A stretch of 64,000 nt of DNA from Burkholderiales bacterium RIFCSPLOWO2_12_FULL_61_40 (GCA_001770935.1 MESI01000037.1:32520-96519); one strand, 5' to 3'; positions 17,131 through 26,800 are shown, numbered from the stretch's first letter. Notes: generated from the sequence alone by a model not told the origin. Made by a program: numbers and translations.

Positions 17131-17161
17131 ATAAACGATATATACAGTTTATATCGTTTAT
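17131..17161. promoter_or_regulatory. perfect 12-bp inverted repeat, probable operator
   Basis: ATAAACGATATA (17131-17142) and TATATCGTTTAT (17150-17161) are exact reverse complements separated by 7 bases. It sits 18 bases upstream of the H1-like gene and 40 bases from the Pho array of the divergent gene. A short symmetrical AT-rich site of this kind suits a ribbon-helix-helix dimer. Confidence 0.6.
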
Positions 17162-17201
17162 TCACAGGGGTCAATTCAGGTGCAATGGCGCGTTGCCCGG
17201 C

Positions 17202-17252
17202 TTGTCATCTCTCTGTAATGCCACTGTCATTGAGTCGTCATTTCTCGGGCAT
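17202..17252 (+). promoter_or_regulatory. Pho-box array before EAL-CBS-GGDEF gene (5 half-sites)
   Basis: TTGTCAT (17202), CTGTAAT (17213), CTGTCAT (17224), TCGTCAT (17235) and CGGGCAT (17246) recur at exact 11-base steps. Three of the five are near-consensus. The array ends 33 bases before the GTG start of the cyclic-di-GMP enzyme. Confidence 0.8.
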
Positions 17253-17284
17253 AAACTGATTTATGTCATCAGCAGGAGAAATTT

Positions 17285-19102
17285 GTGCACCTTCAATTGT
17301 TGCGGAATGTGACCCGGGTTTCGGAAGTCGCCGGGAGGCAGGGGCCTTTGGAGAGTTTGCTGCACGAGCGCCTGCTTTACCCGGTGTTTCAGCCCATTGT
17401 TCAGCTGGGTAATGCGTCCATTTATGCCCACGAGGCCTTGATACGTGGTCCGCAGGGCACGGCATTGCACACGCCCGATGCGCTCTTGCGGGCTGCAGCA
17501 CAGGAGCACCTCAGTTACGAGTTCGAGATTGCCTGCCTGGAGGCCGCCATGCAAACCTGGGGGCAACTGCGGGTGGCAGGCCGTTTGTTTGTCAACATCA
17601 GTGCCATGGCCCTGACGCAGTTGTTTGCACTGCGCGGACGTGAAGCGCTGCTGGGGCTGATCGCGGGGTTTGGAGTTGTTCCACGTATGCTGGTGCTGGA
17701 GATTACCGAACACGAGCGTGTGGAAGACATGGACCATCTGGCGCAGGTGGTTTCAGAAGTCCGTTCCGCAGGAGTGGCACTGGCCTTGGATGATTTTGGG
17801 GACGGGCGCTCCAGCTTGCGGCTGTGGTCGCAGCTCAAGCCCGAGCTGGTCAAGATCGACAAGTACTTCACCCGCAACATCAGTGAACACGGCGACAAGC
17901 TCAAAACCATCCAGGCCTTGCAGCAAATCGCCGAGATTTTTGGCACGCAGCTGGTGGCCGAGGGGATTGAAACCCCGGAAGACCTGCGGGTGCTGCGTGA
18001 CCTCGGAATCACCTATGGACAGGGGTATTTTCTGGGGCATCCGGACCGCAAACCCCTGAAGTACCTGGGGGTCGATGCCTTGCGGGTTTTGCGCGAGCGC
18101 CAGGTGGCCGTTTTTCCGGAGTTGACACGGTCTACGCCGGGCGGACATCTGCGCAGCCTTTCGCTGGTGCGGGCGCCTACGGTGGGTCTGGACACCAGCA
18201 ATGACGAGTTGGCCTCCATTTTTTTGGACATGCCAGACTTGCACGCCGTGGCCCTGGTGAACACCGAACGACCGGTGGCCATCATCAACCGCGTGCAATT
18301 CATGAACGAATACACCAAGCTGTATTACCGCGAAGTGTGGGGCCGGAAATCCTGTGCGGTGCATGCCAATTTCGAGCCCCGCATCATTGAGCGGGACCAC
18401 AGCGTTGATGAGCTGGTGGGTATCTTGACCTCACAAGACCAGCGCTACCTGAGCGACGGATTTATCGCCACGGAGAATGGCCGCTATGCGGGTTTGGGCA
18501 CCGGCGACCAGTTGGTGCGCTCGGTCACCGAGGTGCGCATTGAAGCGGCCCGCCACGCCAATCCCCTGACGTTTTTGCCCGGCAATATTCCCATCAGCCA
18601 GCACATCGAACGTTTGCTCAAAAAAAAGGCCCGGTTTGTGGCTTGTTATGCCGATTTAAACCATTTCAAACCCTTTAACGACCACTACGGTTATTGGCGC
18701 GGGGACGAGATGATCCGCCTGGTGGCCAAAATTGCCATGGAGCAGTGCGACCCCCAGTGGGATTTTTTGGGGCATGTGGGTGGGGATGATTTCATCCTGC
18801 TGTTCCAAAGCCCGGACTGGCAGCTGCGGTGTGAGCGTTTGGTGGTGGAATTCGCCGCCAGAGCGGAAGCCATGTTTGACGAAGATGCCAGGCGCCAAGG
18901 GGGAATTCAGGCCGAAGACCGGCATGGTGTTTCCCGGTTTTTTCCTTGCACCACCCTGTCCATCGGTGCCGTGGTCATTGATGGCAGCCAGTTTTCCAGG
19001 GCCGAAGACGTGGCCAACCTGGCCGCTTCTGCCAAACACGACGCCAAACAGAGCGGTGGTGGGGTGTTTGAAAGAGTGACCCCTGTTTCAACGCAGGTTT
19101 GA
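17285..19102 (+). CDS. EAL-CBS-GGDEF cyclic-di-GMP enzyme
   Basis: 605 residues. The EAL phosphodiesterase domain (about 25-265) keeps its catalytic set: AHEALIRG, NISAMAL, LEITEHE, LALDDFGDG, KIDKYF, LVAEGIET and GQGYFLG. The middle CBS-like domain (about 300-420) closely resembles that of the SiaA-like phosphatase encoded at 7282 (INRVQFMNEYTKLYYRE, GRKSC, DGFIATENGRYAGLGTG). The GGDEF domain (about 425-600) has FACYADLNHFKPFNDHYG-like metal-site residues and GGDDF at the active loop, a usually functional variant, with no RxxD inhibitory site before it. The protein could both make and break c-di-GMP. AGGAGAAATTT precedes the GTG start. A five-site Pho-box array lies directly upstream. Confidence 0.92.
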   Translation: MHLQLLRNVTRVSEVAGRQGPLESLLHERLLYPVFQPIVQLGNASIYAHEALIRGPQGTALHTPDALLRAAAQEHLSYEFEIACLEAAMQTWGQLRVAGRLFVNISAMALTQLFALRGREALLGLIAGFGVVPRMLVLEITEHERVEDMDHLAQVVSEVRSAGVALALDDFGDGRSSLRLWSQLKPELVKIDKYFTRNISEHGDKLKTIQALQQIAEIFGTQLVAEGIETPEDLRVLRDLGITYGQGYFLGHPDRKPLKYLGVDALRVLRERQVAVFPELTRSTPGGHLRSLSLVRAPTVGLDTSNDELASIFLDMPDLHAVALVNTERPVAIINRVQFMNEYTKLYYREVWGRKSCAVHANFEPRIIERDHSVDELVGILTSQDQRYLSDGFIATENGRYAGLGTGDQLVRSVTEVRIEAARHANPLTFLPGNIPISQHIERLLKKKARFVACYADLNHFKPFNDHYGYWRGDEMIRLVAKIAMEQCDPQWDFLGHVGGDDFILLFQSPDWQLRCERLVVEFAARAEAMFDEDARRQGGIQAEDRHGVSRFFPCTTLSIGAVVIDGSQFSRAEDVANLAASAKHDAKQSGGGVFERVTPVSTQV

Positions 19103-19104
19103 AT

Positions 19105-20613
19105 TCAGGCGCCAACAATCTCAAGCGACCAGGGCGTTTTTTGCCAGGCCAGTGCTTCTTCGCGCAGCAGGTAGGCTGACTGGGGGTAGGCCGCAGCCCA
19201 ACCGGCGCGGCAGGTCAGCCGGGCATGGGTGCTTTGGGGGTCCATTCGCTCCAGTGCCATGCCCGCCAAATCGGGGTCACGCCGGGCGTGGCACAGAATC
19301 ACGGCCAGGCGCAGTGCCATGAGCTGGGCCACAAGGTCATTCTCGGTTAAAACGGCTTCCAGCTTGCGCAGCTTGCCACGGTGCCCCAGTACCAGCAGGC
19401 TGAGGCGGTGCATTTCGGAGAGCGAAAAACCCATGGCGTCCGCATTGTCCAGAATGTAGGCACCGTGTTTGTGGCAGTCGCTGTGGGAGATGTGGCTGCC
19501 AATCTCGTGCAACTGGGCTGCCCAGCTCAGCTTGCGCAGCAGGCGTGCCTGGTGCGCATGGTTCGACGCAGGCTGGGTTGCCATCAACTGGGTGAACAAT
19601 TCAATGGCCACCTTGCCAACCCGTTCTCCATGGGTGGTGTCCACGGAAAACTTCTTCTCCAGACGGTGCACGCTTTTGAAGCGCAGGTCGTCTTCGGTGT
19701 GGGTGGTCCCCAGCAGATCACAAATCAGGCCGTGGCGCAGACCGCCTGCCGCCCGTTGCATGCTCTGGACGCCCAGCAGGCTGAACACCGCGCGCATGAC
19801 GCTCACCCCGCCGCCGATGATGGCTTTGCGGTCTTCGCGCATGCCGGGCAGCTTGAGCCGGTCTGCGCTTTGGGCCATCACCAATTTTTCGAGCAACCAG
19901 TCCAGTCCATCCTGGGTCACCGTATCGGCAGGCCAGCCGGCGGCCACCAGCACGTCGCCAATGGCGCCCACGGTGCCAGCGGACCCGTAGGCGCCATCCC
20001 AGAGCTCGGGGTGGTAGGCGTCCAGGGCCTCGTCCAAAACGGCCTTGGCGGCAATTTCGGCAATTTCAAAGGATTTTCGGGTGAATTGGCCATCGGGGAA
20101 GTAGCGGTTGGACCAGGCAATGCTGCCCACCCGGTACGACTCCATGACCTGGGGAACCAGGCCATGGCCCAGGATGAGTTCGGTGGAGCGTCCACCGATG
20201 TCAATGACCAGGCGACGCTCCTCCGAGCGTTCCAGCATTTGGGCCACACCCTGGTAAATCAGGCGCGCTTCCTCGCGTCCCGAAATCACGTTGATGGGAA
20301 AGCCCAGCACCTGGGTGGCACGGCTCAGAAATTCGTCGCGGTTGCGGGCTTCGCGCAGGGTTTGGGTGGCGACGGCACGGACTTCGTCCACATTGAAGGC
20401 CGCCAGCCGTTCGCCAAAGCGCGCCAGACAGTCCCAGCCACTTTGCATGGCCTGGGGCGTCAGATTGCGGTTTTCGTCGAGTCCGGCGCCTTGGCGCACG
20501 GTTTCTTTCAGGTATTCGGTGCGCCGGAATTCCCCATGGTCGACCCGTCCGATTTCAAGCCTAAAACTGTTGGAGCCCAAATCTACAGCGGCCAGGCGAT
20601 TTCCGTTTTGCAT
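19105..20613 (-). CDS. ppx: exopolyphosphatase / guanosine pentaphosphatase (Ppx/GppA)
   Basis: About 502 residues. The ASKHA-fold signatures are clear: RLAAVDLGSNSFRLEIGRV at the N-terminus, VISGREEARLIYQGVA, and VIDIGGRSTELILGHG. A C-terminal HD-like helical part follows (LLRKLSWAAQLHEIGSHISH). It degrades polyphosphate or pppGpp. I chose the ATG at 20613, where family similarity starts; in-frame starts at 20652 and 20694 exist. It ends 2 bases from the convergent EAL-CBS-GGDEF gene, and the upstream binding-protein gene is on the same strand 77 bases away. Confidence 0.93.
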   Translation of the reverse strand: MQNGNRLAAVDLGSNSFRLEIGRVDHGEFRRTEYLKETVRQGAGLDENRNLTPQAMQSGWDCLARFGERLAAFNVDEVRAVATQTLREARNRDEFLSRATQVLGFPINVISGREEARLIYQGVAQMLERSEERRLVIDIGGRSTELILGHGLVPQVMESYRVGSIAWSNRYFPDGQFTRKSFEIAEIAAKAVLDEALDAYHPELWDGAYGSAGTVGAIGDVLVAAGWPADTVTQDGLDWLLEKLVMAQSADRLKLPGMREDRKAIIGGGVSVMRAVFSLLGVQSMQRAAGGLRHGLICDLLGTTHTEDDLRFKSVHRLEKKFSVDTTHGERVGKVAIELFTQLMATQPASNHAHQARLLRKLSWAAQLHEIGSHISHSDCHKHGAYILDNADAMGFSLSEMHRLSLLVLGHRGKLRKLEAVLTENDLVAQLMALRLAVILCHARRDPDLAGMALERMDPQSTHARLTCRAGWAAAYPQSAYLLREEALAWQKTPWSLEIVGA

Positions 20614-20690
20614 TCGCTTTTGTCTCTTCGAGTTTTTGACGGTCGTGAGCATAGCATTGGCTTCAATGTGCTCCTGGAGCAGGCCGTCGG

Positions 20691-21836
20691 TCAACCGACC
20701 AGCCGCCCGCCGGCGGAGATCATGCTCTGGGTGACAAAAGTGCCGCTGCGGGCCTTGGCCTCCAGAGCAATATGGAAGCCGCCCAAGTCCATGGAGCTGC
20801 GTTTTTGCAGTGCTTGCAAGGTGCTTTGGCGGGTAAGGGGTCCATCGACGCTTTGGAGCATGTCAAAAGTGTAGCGTGCGGCCACAAACCCTGCCAGGCT
20901 GTGGGCGGTGGGTGGTTCATCAAACAGGCGCCCCAAGGTTTCGCGGTACTTTTTGACAATCGGCAGGTTTGAATTGACCATGGGCACCACCTGGGTTGCA
21001 ATCACCGAGGCGTAGCGTGAACCGCCCATTTGCGACAGGGTTTGCAGGTTGACATCGGACATGGCGATGATGTAGCGCTGTGCGGCCTGTTTGTCGATGC
21101 CCTGGGAAAATTGCAGCAGTTCGGGCGTGCCGCCAATGAAAATAAGGACGCGCGGGCTGTCTGCGCTCAGGGTTCTTCCCAGTTGCTGCAGGTCGGTCGT
21201 CGGGCTGTACGATTTGAGTCGTATTTTCAATCTTGCGGCGGTTTGCTCCATATCGTCCCGGTAGGCGGCGTATTCGGCGGCGGTTCCGTAGACTGCGCCC
21301 AATTCTGGAATGCCCATGGTCGACAGGTTTTTGATGGCGTGGGCGATTTGGTCCTGGCGTGACGCGAAAATCGGAAAGGTGTTGTCCGCATTGTTGGCGT
21401 CCAGGTTTTGCAGCCAGGGCGCCACATGGGCGATGTCGGGCACTTCACGCCGCAAAAAGTCGACGACCTGGCTGGCCGCCCGGTCACCGGCCGTGCCGAA
21501 AAGGGCGAGGCAGTTGGGCAGTTTTTTGAGCGGACCGAGCGCCGCACGCAGGCTGGCGGCACTGCCGTCCCACTCCAGCACTTCATGGTGTATGGCTTTG
21601 CCCCGCACGCCGCCTTTGGCATTGATGTCCTTCCATGCGGCCCGTGAGCCGACCAAAAAGTCTTTGGAGACATCGATCTGGCTGGGTGACATGTCCACAA
21701 TTTGCAAAACTGTGGGTTGGCGCGAACCGGACGTTAGCGCACGCATTTGGGCCCAGGCGGGCAGGGTCGTGGCAGCGGCCAGGCTGAACGAGGCGCCAAG
21801 CAGGGCGCGGCGACTGGGGTTTGTGAGGAATGGCAT
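20691..21836 (-). CDS. ABC-type periplasmic substrate-binding protein (Peripla_BP_6 family)
   Basis: 381 residues with a signal peptide (SRRALLGASFSLAAATTLPAWA, a twin-arginine-like start) and a Leu/Ile/Val-binding-protein-type fold: VLQIVDMSPSQID, GSRAAWKDINAKGGVRGKAIHHEVLEWDG, FGTAGDRAASQVVDFLR and GFVAARYTFDMLQSV. No permease or ATPase lies next to it, so it either serves a distant transporter or acts as a receptor. It is upstream of ppx on the same strand. A reverse-oriented Pho array about 300 bases upstream may control both genes. Confidence 0.85.
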   Translation of the reverse strand: MPFLTNPSRRALLGASFSLAAATTLPAWAQMRALTSGSRQPTVLQIVDMSPSQIDVSKDFLVGSRAAWKDINAKGGVRGKAIHHEVLEWDGSAASLRAALGPLKKLPNCLALFGTAGDRAASQVVDFLRREVPDIAHVAPWLQNLDANNADNTFPIFASRQDQIAHAIKNLSTMGIPELGAVYGTAAEYAAYRDDMEQTAARLKIRLKSYSPTTDLQQLGRTLSADSPRVLIFIGGTPELLQFSQGIDKQAAQRYIIAMSDVNLQTLSQMGGSRYASVIATQVVPMVNSNLPIVKKYRETLGRLFDEPPTAHSLAGFVAARYTFDMLQSVDGPLTRQSTLQALQKRSSMDLGGFHIALEAKARSGTFVTQSMISAGGRLVG

Positions 21837-21888
21837 CGGTATTTTGAATCAATAGAATGGATGAATTCGCAAGGGATCGCTGGTTTTT

Positions 21889-21945
21889 GCTATCAAATTA
21901 GTAGCTTCTTGCGCAGTATCCATGGGTGTTAGAGCGCGATTTGAT
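21889..21945 (+). repeat. dispersed palindromic repeat, family A, copy 3
   Basis: GCTATCAAATTAGTAGC (21889-21905), then TTCTTGCGC and a divergent right part with TTAGAGCGC. It lies in the leader of the substrate-binding-protein gene, between that gene and the reverse Pho array. Confidence 0.75.
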
Positions 21946-22145
21946 ATAAAAATCGGGCGCCAACAACTCGCCGGATCTTGGCCTGGCTTATTTCTTGGCA
22001 GGGGGGGCATGAGCACCGTGTCCACCAGGGGCATCCCGCCATGCTGGCGGCAAGGGCTGCGGCGAGCACGGCATGTGGTGGTCAAGAGGGTGCTGCTTGT
22101 CATGGGTTTACTTCAGTTTGAACCCCAGGAGCGTAGAAAGTTTGT

Positions 22146-22185
22146 GTGACGAAGATGTGACATTTTTTCGAAAAAGGGGTGACAA
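22146..22185 (-). promoter_or_regulatory. reverse-oriented Pho-box array
   Basis: Read on the minus strand the half-sites are TTGTCAC (22185-22179), ATGTCAC (22163-22157) and TCGTCAC (22152-22146). They fall on one 11-base grid with one empty step between the first two. The orientation points toward the substrate-binding protein and ppx, about 310 bases away. Confidence 0.5.
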
Positions 22186-22197
22186 AAAGCCCCTTTT
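22172..22197. repeat. 8-bp hairpin between the two Pho arrays
   Basis: AAAAGGGG (22172-22179) and CCCCTTTT (22190-22197) are exact reverse complements with a 10-base loop. It could insulate the divergent promoters as a terminator for either direction; the arms supply a T-run on both strands. Confidence 0.45.
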
Positions 22198-22220
22198 CAA
22201 AAGAGCTGCAGCCTGGAGTT

Positions 22221-22249
22221 TTGTCACACGGATGTCATAAATTCTTCTT
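22221..22249 (+). promoter_or_regulatory. Pho-box before pstS (3 half-sites)
   Basis: TTGTCAC (22221), ATGTCAT (22232) and TCTTCTT (22243) at 11-base steps, ending 41 bases before the pstS ATG. This is the expected place for PhoB control of the Pst operon and anchors the reading of the other arrays. Confidence 0.8.
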
Positions 22250-22290
22250 AAAGTGCAGACATTCCTTAACCAACCTACCAAGGGTATTTG

Positions 22291-23334
22291 ATGAACTTCT
22301 CTTTTAATCGCGCTGTTCTGGCTGTGCTGACAACAACGTCTTTGAGTTTTGCAGGTGTTACCAGCGCCCAGGAAATTACCGGTGCAGGTGCGACTTTTCC
22401 CGCTCCCATCTATGCCAAGTGGGCTTCGGATTACTACAAGGCCACTGGGGTCAAAGTCAACTACCAGTCCATTGGCTCTGGTGGCGGCATCAAGCAGATT
22501 GACTCCAAGACGGTGGACTTTGGTGCGTCTGACATGCCATTGACCGACGAAGTTCTGAAAACCAAGGGCCAAATGCAGTTCCCCACCGTTATGGGTGGCG
22601 TGGTGCCAGTGATCAACGTCAAAGGCATTGAACCAGGTCAGTTGAAGCTGACAGGCCCGTTGTTGGGTGATATTTTTCTGGGCAAGGTGTCCCGTTGGAA
22701 TGACCCCGCCATCAAGGCTTTGAACCCCACGCTGCCTTTGCCCGATGCCGCCATTGCCCAGGTGCGCCGCGCCGACGGATCTGGCACCACCTTCATCTTC
22801 ACCAACTACCTGAGCAAGGTCAATGCCGAGTGGAAGGCGAAAGTGGGAGAGGGTACGGCCGTGAACTGGCCCGCTGGCGCGGGTGGCAAGGGCAACGAGG
22901 GGGTGGCCGCATTTGTGGGTCGCCTGCCCAATTCCTTGGGGTATGTCGAGTACTCGTATGTGAAGCAAAACAAGCTGAACTATGCAGTGATGCAAAACTC
23001 CGCGGGCAACTTTGTGAAACCTGAGGATGACTCCTTCAAGGCCGCCGCCGCCGGTGCCGACTGGAGCAAAACCTTTTACCACATCCTGACCAATCAGCCT
23101 GGCAAGGACGCGTGGCCCATCAGCGGTGCAACCTTCATCCTGATGCACACCAAGCAGGACAAACCCGCCAGTGCCACTGAAGCTTTGAAGTTCTTCAGCT
23201 GGGCATACAAAAATGGCGATGCAACGGCTGCTGCGCTGGACTACGTTCCCATGCCTGACTCCGTGGTTGCGGCCATTGAGAAGTCCTGGGGTGAGATCAA
23301 GGACCCTGCTGGCAAGCCAGTGTCCTTCAAGTAA
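22291..23334 (+). CDS. pstS: phosphate ABC transporter, periplasmic phosphate-binding protein
   Basis: 347 residues with a signal peptide ending near [20 protein letters not shown], the canonical mature start of PstS. Phosphate-contacting segments are present: [30 protein letters not shown] and [16 protein letters not shown]. It delivers phosphate to PstCA in the inner membrane. I use the ATG at 22291 with AAGGG upstream rather than the TTG just before it. It heads the pstSCAB-phoU-phoB-phoR run and follows a Pho-box. Confidence 0.98.
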   Translation: MNFSFNRAVLAVLTTTSLSFAGVTSAQEITGAGATFPAPIYAKWASDYYKATGVKVNYQSIGSGGGIKQIDSKTVDFGASDMPLTDEVLKTKGQMQFPTVMGGVVPVINVKGIEPGQLKLTGPLLGDIFLGKVSRWNDPAIKALNPTLPLPDAAIAQVRRADGSGTTFIFTNYLSKVNAEWKAKVGEGTAVNWPAGAGGKGNEGVAAFVGRLPNSLGYVEYSYVKQNKLNYAVMQNSAGNFVKPEDDSFKAAAAGADWSKTFYHILTNQPGKDAWPISGATFILMHTKQDKPASATEALKFFSWAYKNGDATAAALDYVPMPDSVVAAIEKSWGEIKDPAGKPVSFK

Positions 23335-23375
23335 GCGGATTCAAGCATCGAGACCGGACTGACGGAGAACGCACC

Positions 23376-24407
23376 ATGTCATCTACACTCGCGCATGGGG
23401 CTTCCCCGTCCAATTCGCCTGCTATTTTGTCCACTCGAGCAATGACCAAACCTCCTCCCTCAAAAAGGCCCCGTACCGGGCCCATGGCCGATCGCATATT
23501 TGGCTGGGTGGCCAAGGGGGCGGCATTGCTGACCTTGGGCCTGTTGTTGGCCATATTGGCCTCGCTCACCGTCAGTGCGTGGCCTGCCATCAGCAAATAC
23601 GGGCTGTCTTTTCTGGTGAACAGCACGTGGGACCCGGTACAGGAGGAGTTCGGCGGTCTGGTCATGATTTATGGCACGGTCTTCACTTCCTTCATTGCCT
23701 TGCTGATTGCGGTACCGGTAAGTTTCGGCATCGCCCTGTTCTTGACGGAGTTGTCGCCAGCGTGGCTCAAGCGTCCCCTGGGTACCGCGGTGGAACTGCT
23801 GGCGGCGGTTCCCTCGATTGTGTATGGCATGTGGGGCTTGCTGGTCTTTGGCCCGGTGCTGGCGACCTATGTGCAGCAACCTCTGCAATCCCTGTTTGCC
23901 GATGTGCCGTATCTGGGGGCCTTTGTCTCCGGCCCGCCCGTGGGCATTGGTATTTTGTCGGCCGGCATCATTTTGGCCATCATGATTATTCCGTTCATCT
24001 CTGCGGTGATGCGTGACGTGTTCGAGGTGACCCCGCCCTTGTTGAAAGAGTCTGCCTATGGCTTGGGCGCCACCACCTGGGAAGTGGTGTCCAAGGTGGT
24101 GCTTCCCTACACCAAGACGGGAGTCATTGGGGGCATCATGCTGGGACTGGGGCGCGCCATCGGAGAGACCATGGCGGTGACCTTTGTCATCGGCAATTTC
24201 AACCAACTGGATTCGGTGAGCCTGTTTCAGGCCGCCAACAGCATTACTTCGGCATTGGCCAACGAATTTGCGGAAGCGGGCGAAGGTTTGCACCAAGCCT
24301 CGCTGATGTATCTGGGGCTGGTGCTTTTCTTTATTACCTTTGTCATCCTGTCCTTGTCCAAAGTGCTGCTGTTACAGCTGCGCAAAGGCGAGGGAGAAAA
24401 AACATGA
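23376..24407 (+). CDS. pstC: phosphate ABC transporter permease PstC
   Basis: 343 residues with a hydrophilic N-terminal extension of about 45 residues before the first membrane helix, then about six helices. The BPD permease loop that docks on the ATPase is seen as [22 protein letters not shown]. PstC and PstA together form the phosphate channel. ACGGAGA lies before the ATG. The stop overlaps the pstA start (ATGA). An internal ATG 22 codons later could also be used, as the first 40 residues are poorly conserved. Confidence 0.97.
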   Translation: MSSTLAHGASPSNSPAILSTRAMTKPPPSKRPRTGPMADRIFGWVAKGAALLTLGLLLAILASLTVSAWPAISKYGLSFLVNSTWDPVQEEFGGLVMIYGTVFTSFIALLIAVPVSFGIALFLTELSPAWLKRPLGTAVELLAAVPSIVYGMWGLLVFGPVLATYVQQPLQSLFADVPYLGAFVSGPPVGIGILSAGIILAIMIIPFISAVMRDVFEVTPPLLKESAYGLGATTWEVVSKVVLPYTKTGVIGGIMLGLGRAIGETMAVTFVIGNFNQLDSVSLFQAANSITSALANEFAEAGEGLHQASLMYLGLVLFFITFVILSLSKVLLLQLRKGEGEKT

Positions 24408-25267
24408 GCACTTCTGCGCTGCATCAGGCCCGTTTGGCCAAGTTTGCGCGACGCAAACGGGTCAACCTCCTGGCAACCACCCTGGCACTTTTGGCCATGG
24501 GATTTGGCTTGTTCTGGTTGTTCTGGATTCTGTGGGAAACCATTCGCCTGGGATTTGACGGCATGGCCCTGGCCACGCTGACCCAGATGACGCCGCCGCC
24601 CAATGAAGAAGGGGGCCTGGCCAACGCGATCTACGGGTCGTTCCTGATGGTGTTGCTGGCCACCTGTGTGGGCACACCGGTGGGCGTGATGGCAGGTATC
24701 TATCTGGCGGAGTTCGACACCAAAAGCTGGTTTGCTTCGCTGACACGTTTTGTGAACGATATCTTGTTGTCAGCGCCGTCCATTGTGGTGGGCCTGTTTG
24801 TCTATGCGGTGGTGGTATCGCGCTTTAAATCGTTTTCAGGGTATGCCGGAATCTTGGCGCTGTCCCTGATTGTGATTCCGGTGGTTATTCGCACCACCGA
24901 GAACATGTTGCAACTGGTGCCAGCCGGTTTGCGTGAAGCAGCCTATGCACTGGGGGCGCCCAAGTGGAAAGTGATATTGAGCATCACCCTCAAGGCGGCG
25001 CGTTCCGGGGTGATCACCGGTGTCTTGCTGGCCGTGGCCCGTATCGCTGGTGAAACGGCACCCCTGTTGTTTACGGCACTGAGCAATCAGTTCTGGACTT
25101 CCAGCCTGGGAGAACCCATGGCCAGTTTGCCGGTGACCATTTTCAAATTCGCCATGAGCCCCTATGAAAACTGGCAAAAACTGGCCTGGGCGGGCGTATT
25201 CCTGATCACGGTGGCGGTACTGGGGCTGAATATTCTGGCCCGTATCCTGACGCGCAACAAAATTTGA
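24404..25267 (+). CDS. pstA: phosphate ABC transporter permease PstA
   Basis: 287 residues, about six membrane helices, second half of the phosphate channel. Typical PstA features are the [14 protein letters not shown]-like periplasmic loop after the first helix, [11 protein letters not shown], and the ATPase-contacting loop [21 protein letters not shown]. It is translationally coupled to pstC by a 4-base overlap and followed by pstB after 35 bases. Confidence 0.97.
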   Translation: MSTSALHQARLAKFARRKRVNLLATTLALLAMGFGLFWLFWILWETIRLGFDGMALATLTQMTPPPNEEGGLANAIYGSFLMVLLATCVGTPVGVMAGIYLAEFDTKSWFASLTRFVNDILLSAPSIVVGLFVYAVVVSRFKSFSGYAGILALSLIVIPVVIRTTENMLQLVPAGLREAAYALGAPKWKVILSITLKAARSGVITGVLLAVARIAGETAPLLFTALSNQFWTSSLGEPMASLPVTIFKFAMSPYENWQKLAWAGVFLITVAVLGLNILARILTRNKI

Positions 25268-25302
25268 CCGGGCTCTGAGCCCCCTAATCGAAAACACACC
25301 CT

Positions 25303-26082
25303 ATGCTAAGCACCACTGCAGCGCCGGAAAAAACAAAAATTTCGGTCAAAGACCTCAATTTTTATTACGGCAAGTTTCACGCCCTCAAGGGCATCAATCT
25401 GGAGATTCCAGAGAAGAAGGTCACCGCGTTTATCGGCCCATCGGGTTGCGGAAAATCCACGCTTTTGCGCATTTTCAACCGCATGTTCGAACTCTATCCT
25501 GAGCAGCGGGCGCAAGGCCAGGTCTTGCTGGATGGTGAAAACCTGCTGACCAGCAAGGAAGATGTAGCGTTGTTGCGTGCCAAGGTGGGCATGGTGTTCC
25601 AAAAGCCCACGCCCTTTCCCATGTCGATTTACGACAACATCGCCTTTGGCGTGAAGCTGTTTGAATCTCTGAACGCCTCCGACATGGACGAGCGCGTGGA
25701 ATGGGCCTTGCGCAAGTCCGCACTGTGGTCTGAAGTGAAAGACAAGTTGCACCAAAGCGGCTCCAGCCTGTCGGGCGGCCAGCAGCAGCGCCTGTGTATT
25801 GCACGCGGTATTGCCATCAAGCCCGAGGTTTTGCTGCTGGATGAGCCTTGTTCTGCGCTGGACCCGATTTCCACCGCCAAGGTCGAAGAATTGATTGTGG
25901 AACTCAAGAGCGACTACACCGTGGTAATCGTCACCCACAACATGCAGCAGGCAGCCCGCTGCAGCGACTACACGGCCTATATGTATTTGGGCGACCTGAT
26001 GGAGTTTGGCTCCACCGAGCAGATGTTCTTCAAGCCCACCCGCAAGGAAACAGAAGACTACATCACAGGACGGTTTGGTTAG
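25303..26082 (+). CDS. pstB: phosphate ABC transporter ATPase PstB
   Basis: 259 residues. Walker A is [14 protein letters not shown], the signature is [17 protein letters not shown], Walker [16 protein letters not shown], and the H-loop [12 protein letters not shown]. The N-terminal [15 protein letters not shown] and the phosphate-type [17 protein letters not shown] segment identify PstB. It powers PstCA and, with PhoU, links uptake to PhoR signalling. Confidence 0.98.
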   Translation: MLSTTAAPEKTKISVKDLNFYYGKFHALKGINLEIPEKKVTAFIGPSGCGKSTLLRIFNRMFELYPEQRAQGQVLLDGENLLTSKEDVALLRAKVGMVFQKPTPFPMSIYDNIAFGVKLFESLNASDMDERVEWALRKSALWSEVKDKLHQSGSSLSGGQQQRLCIARGIAIKPEVLLLDEPCSALDPISTAKVEELIVELKSDYTVVIVTHNMQQAARCSDYTAYMYLGDLMEFGSTEQMFFKPTRKETEDYITGRFG

Positions 26083-26098
26083 ATTGAGAGGAAATTAC

Positions 26099-26800
26099 AT
26101 GCCCGATAAACACTTATCCACCCAGTTCGACAGCGAACTGACCTCTGTTTCCAGCCGCGTCATGGAGCTTGGCGGCTTGGTGGAGTCCCAAATTCGCCAG
26201 GCCATCTACGCGCTGTCCCAGTTCAGCGTGGACGTGGCCAATGAAGTCAGCACCCGGGAGGCACAGGTCAATGCCATGGAGATTGAGATTGACCATGATC
26301 TCTCTTCCATCATTGCGCGCCGACAGCCCACCGCGCGGGATTTGCGCTTGCTCATCGCCATCTCCAAAACCACCGCCAATCTGGAGCGCGTGGGGGACGA
26401 GGCCGAAAAAATCGCCCGCATGGTGCGCTCCATCATCCACAGCGGTGCGCCCCGGTCCTTGCCCTCCCTGGAGCTGCGCGTGGCAGCCGACCTGGCCTCC
26501 GGTTTGCTCAACAAGGCCCTGGACGCTTTTGCACGGCTGGACGTGGCGGCTGCAGTGGCCATCCTGAAGGAGGACGACCTGATTGACAAGGAGTTCGACG
26601 GATTTGTGCGCAAGCTCATCACCTACATGATGGAAGACCCCCGCATGATTTCTCCCAGCCTGGACCTGTTGTTCCTGGCCAAGGCGATTGAGCGGATCGG
26701 CGACCACGCCAAGAACATTGCCGAGTTCATCATTTACGTGGTCAAGGGCGAGGATGTGCGCCACTCCAGCATGGAGCAAATCGAGTCCGTCATCAAATGA
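26099..26800 (+). CDS. phoU: phosphate-specific transport accessory protein PhoU
   Basis: 233 residues made of two PhoU three-helix repeats with metal-binding acidic signatures: LERVGDEAEKIARM in the first and IERIGDHAKNIAEFIIY in the second. PhoU restrains Pst uptake and keeps PhoR in its inhibitory state when phosphate is plentiful. GAGAGGAAATTAC is the ribosome site for the ATG at 26099. Its stop overlaps the phoB start (ATGA). Confidence 0.97.
   Translation: MPDKHLSTQFDSELTSVSSRVMELGGLVESQIRQAIYALSQFSVDVANEVSTREAQVNAMEIEIDHDLSSIIARRQPTARDLRLLIAISKTTANLERVGDEAEKIARMVRSIIHSGAPRSLPSLELRVAADLASGLLNKALDAFARLDVAAAVAILKEDDLIDKEFDGFVRKLITYMMEDPRMISPSLDLLFLAKAIERIGDHAKNIAEFIIYVVKGEDVRHSSMEQIESVIK

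Noticed and set aside
21849-22103. 84-codon minus-strand frame downstream of the reverse Pho array
   Set aside because: It overlaps repeat family A, has no family resemblance and lacks a ribosome site.
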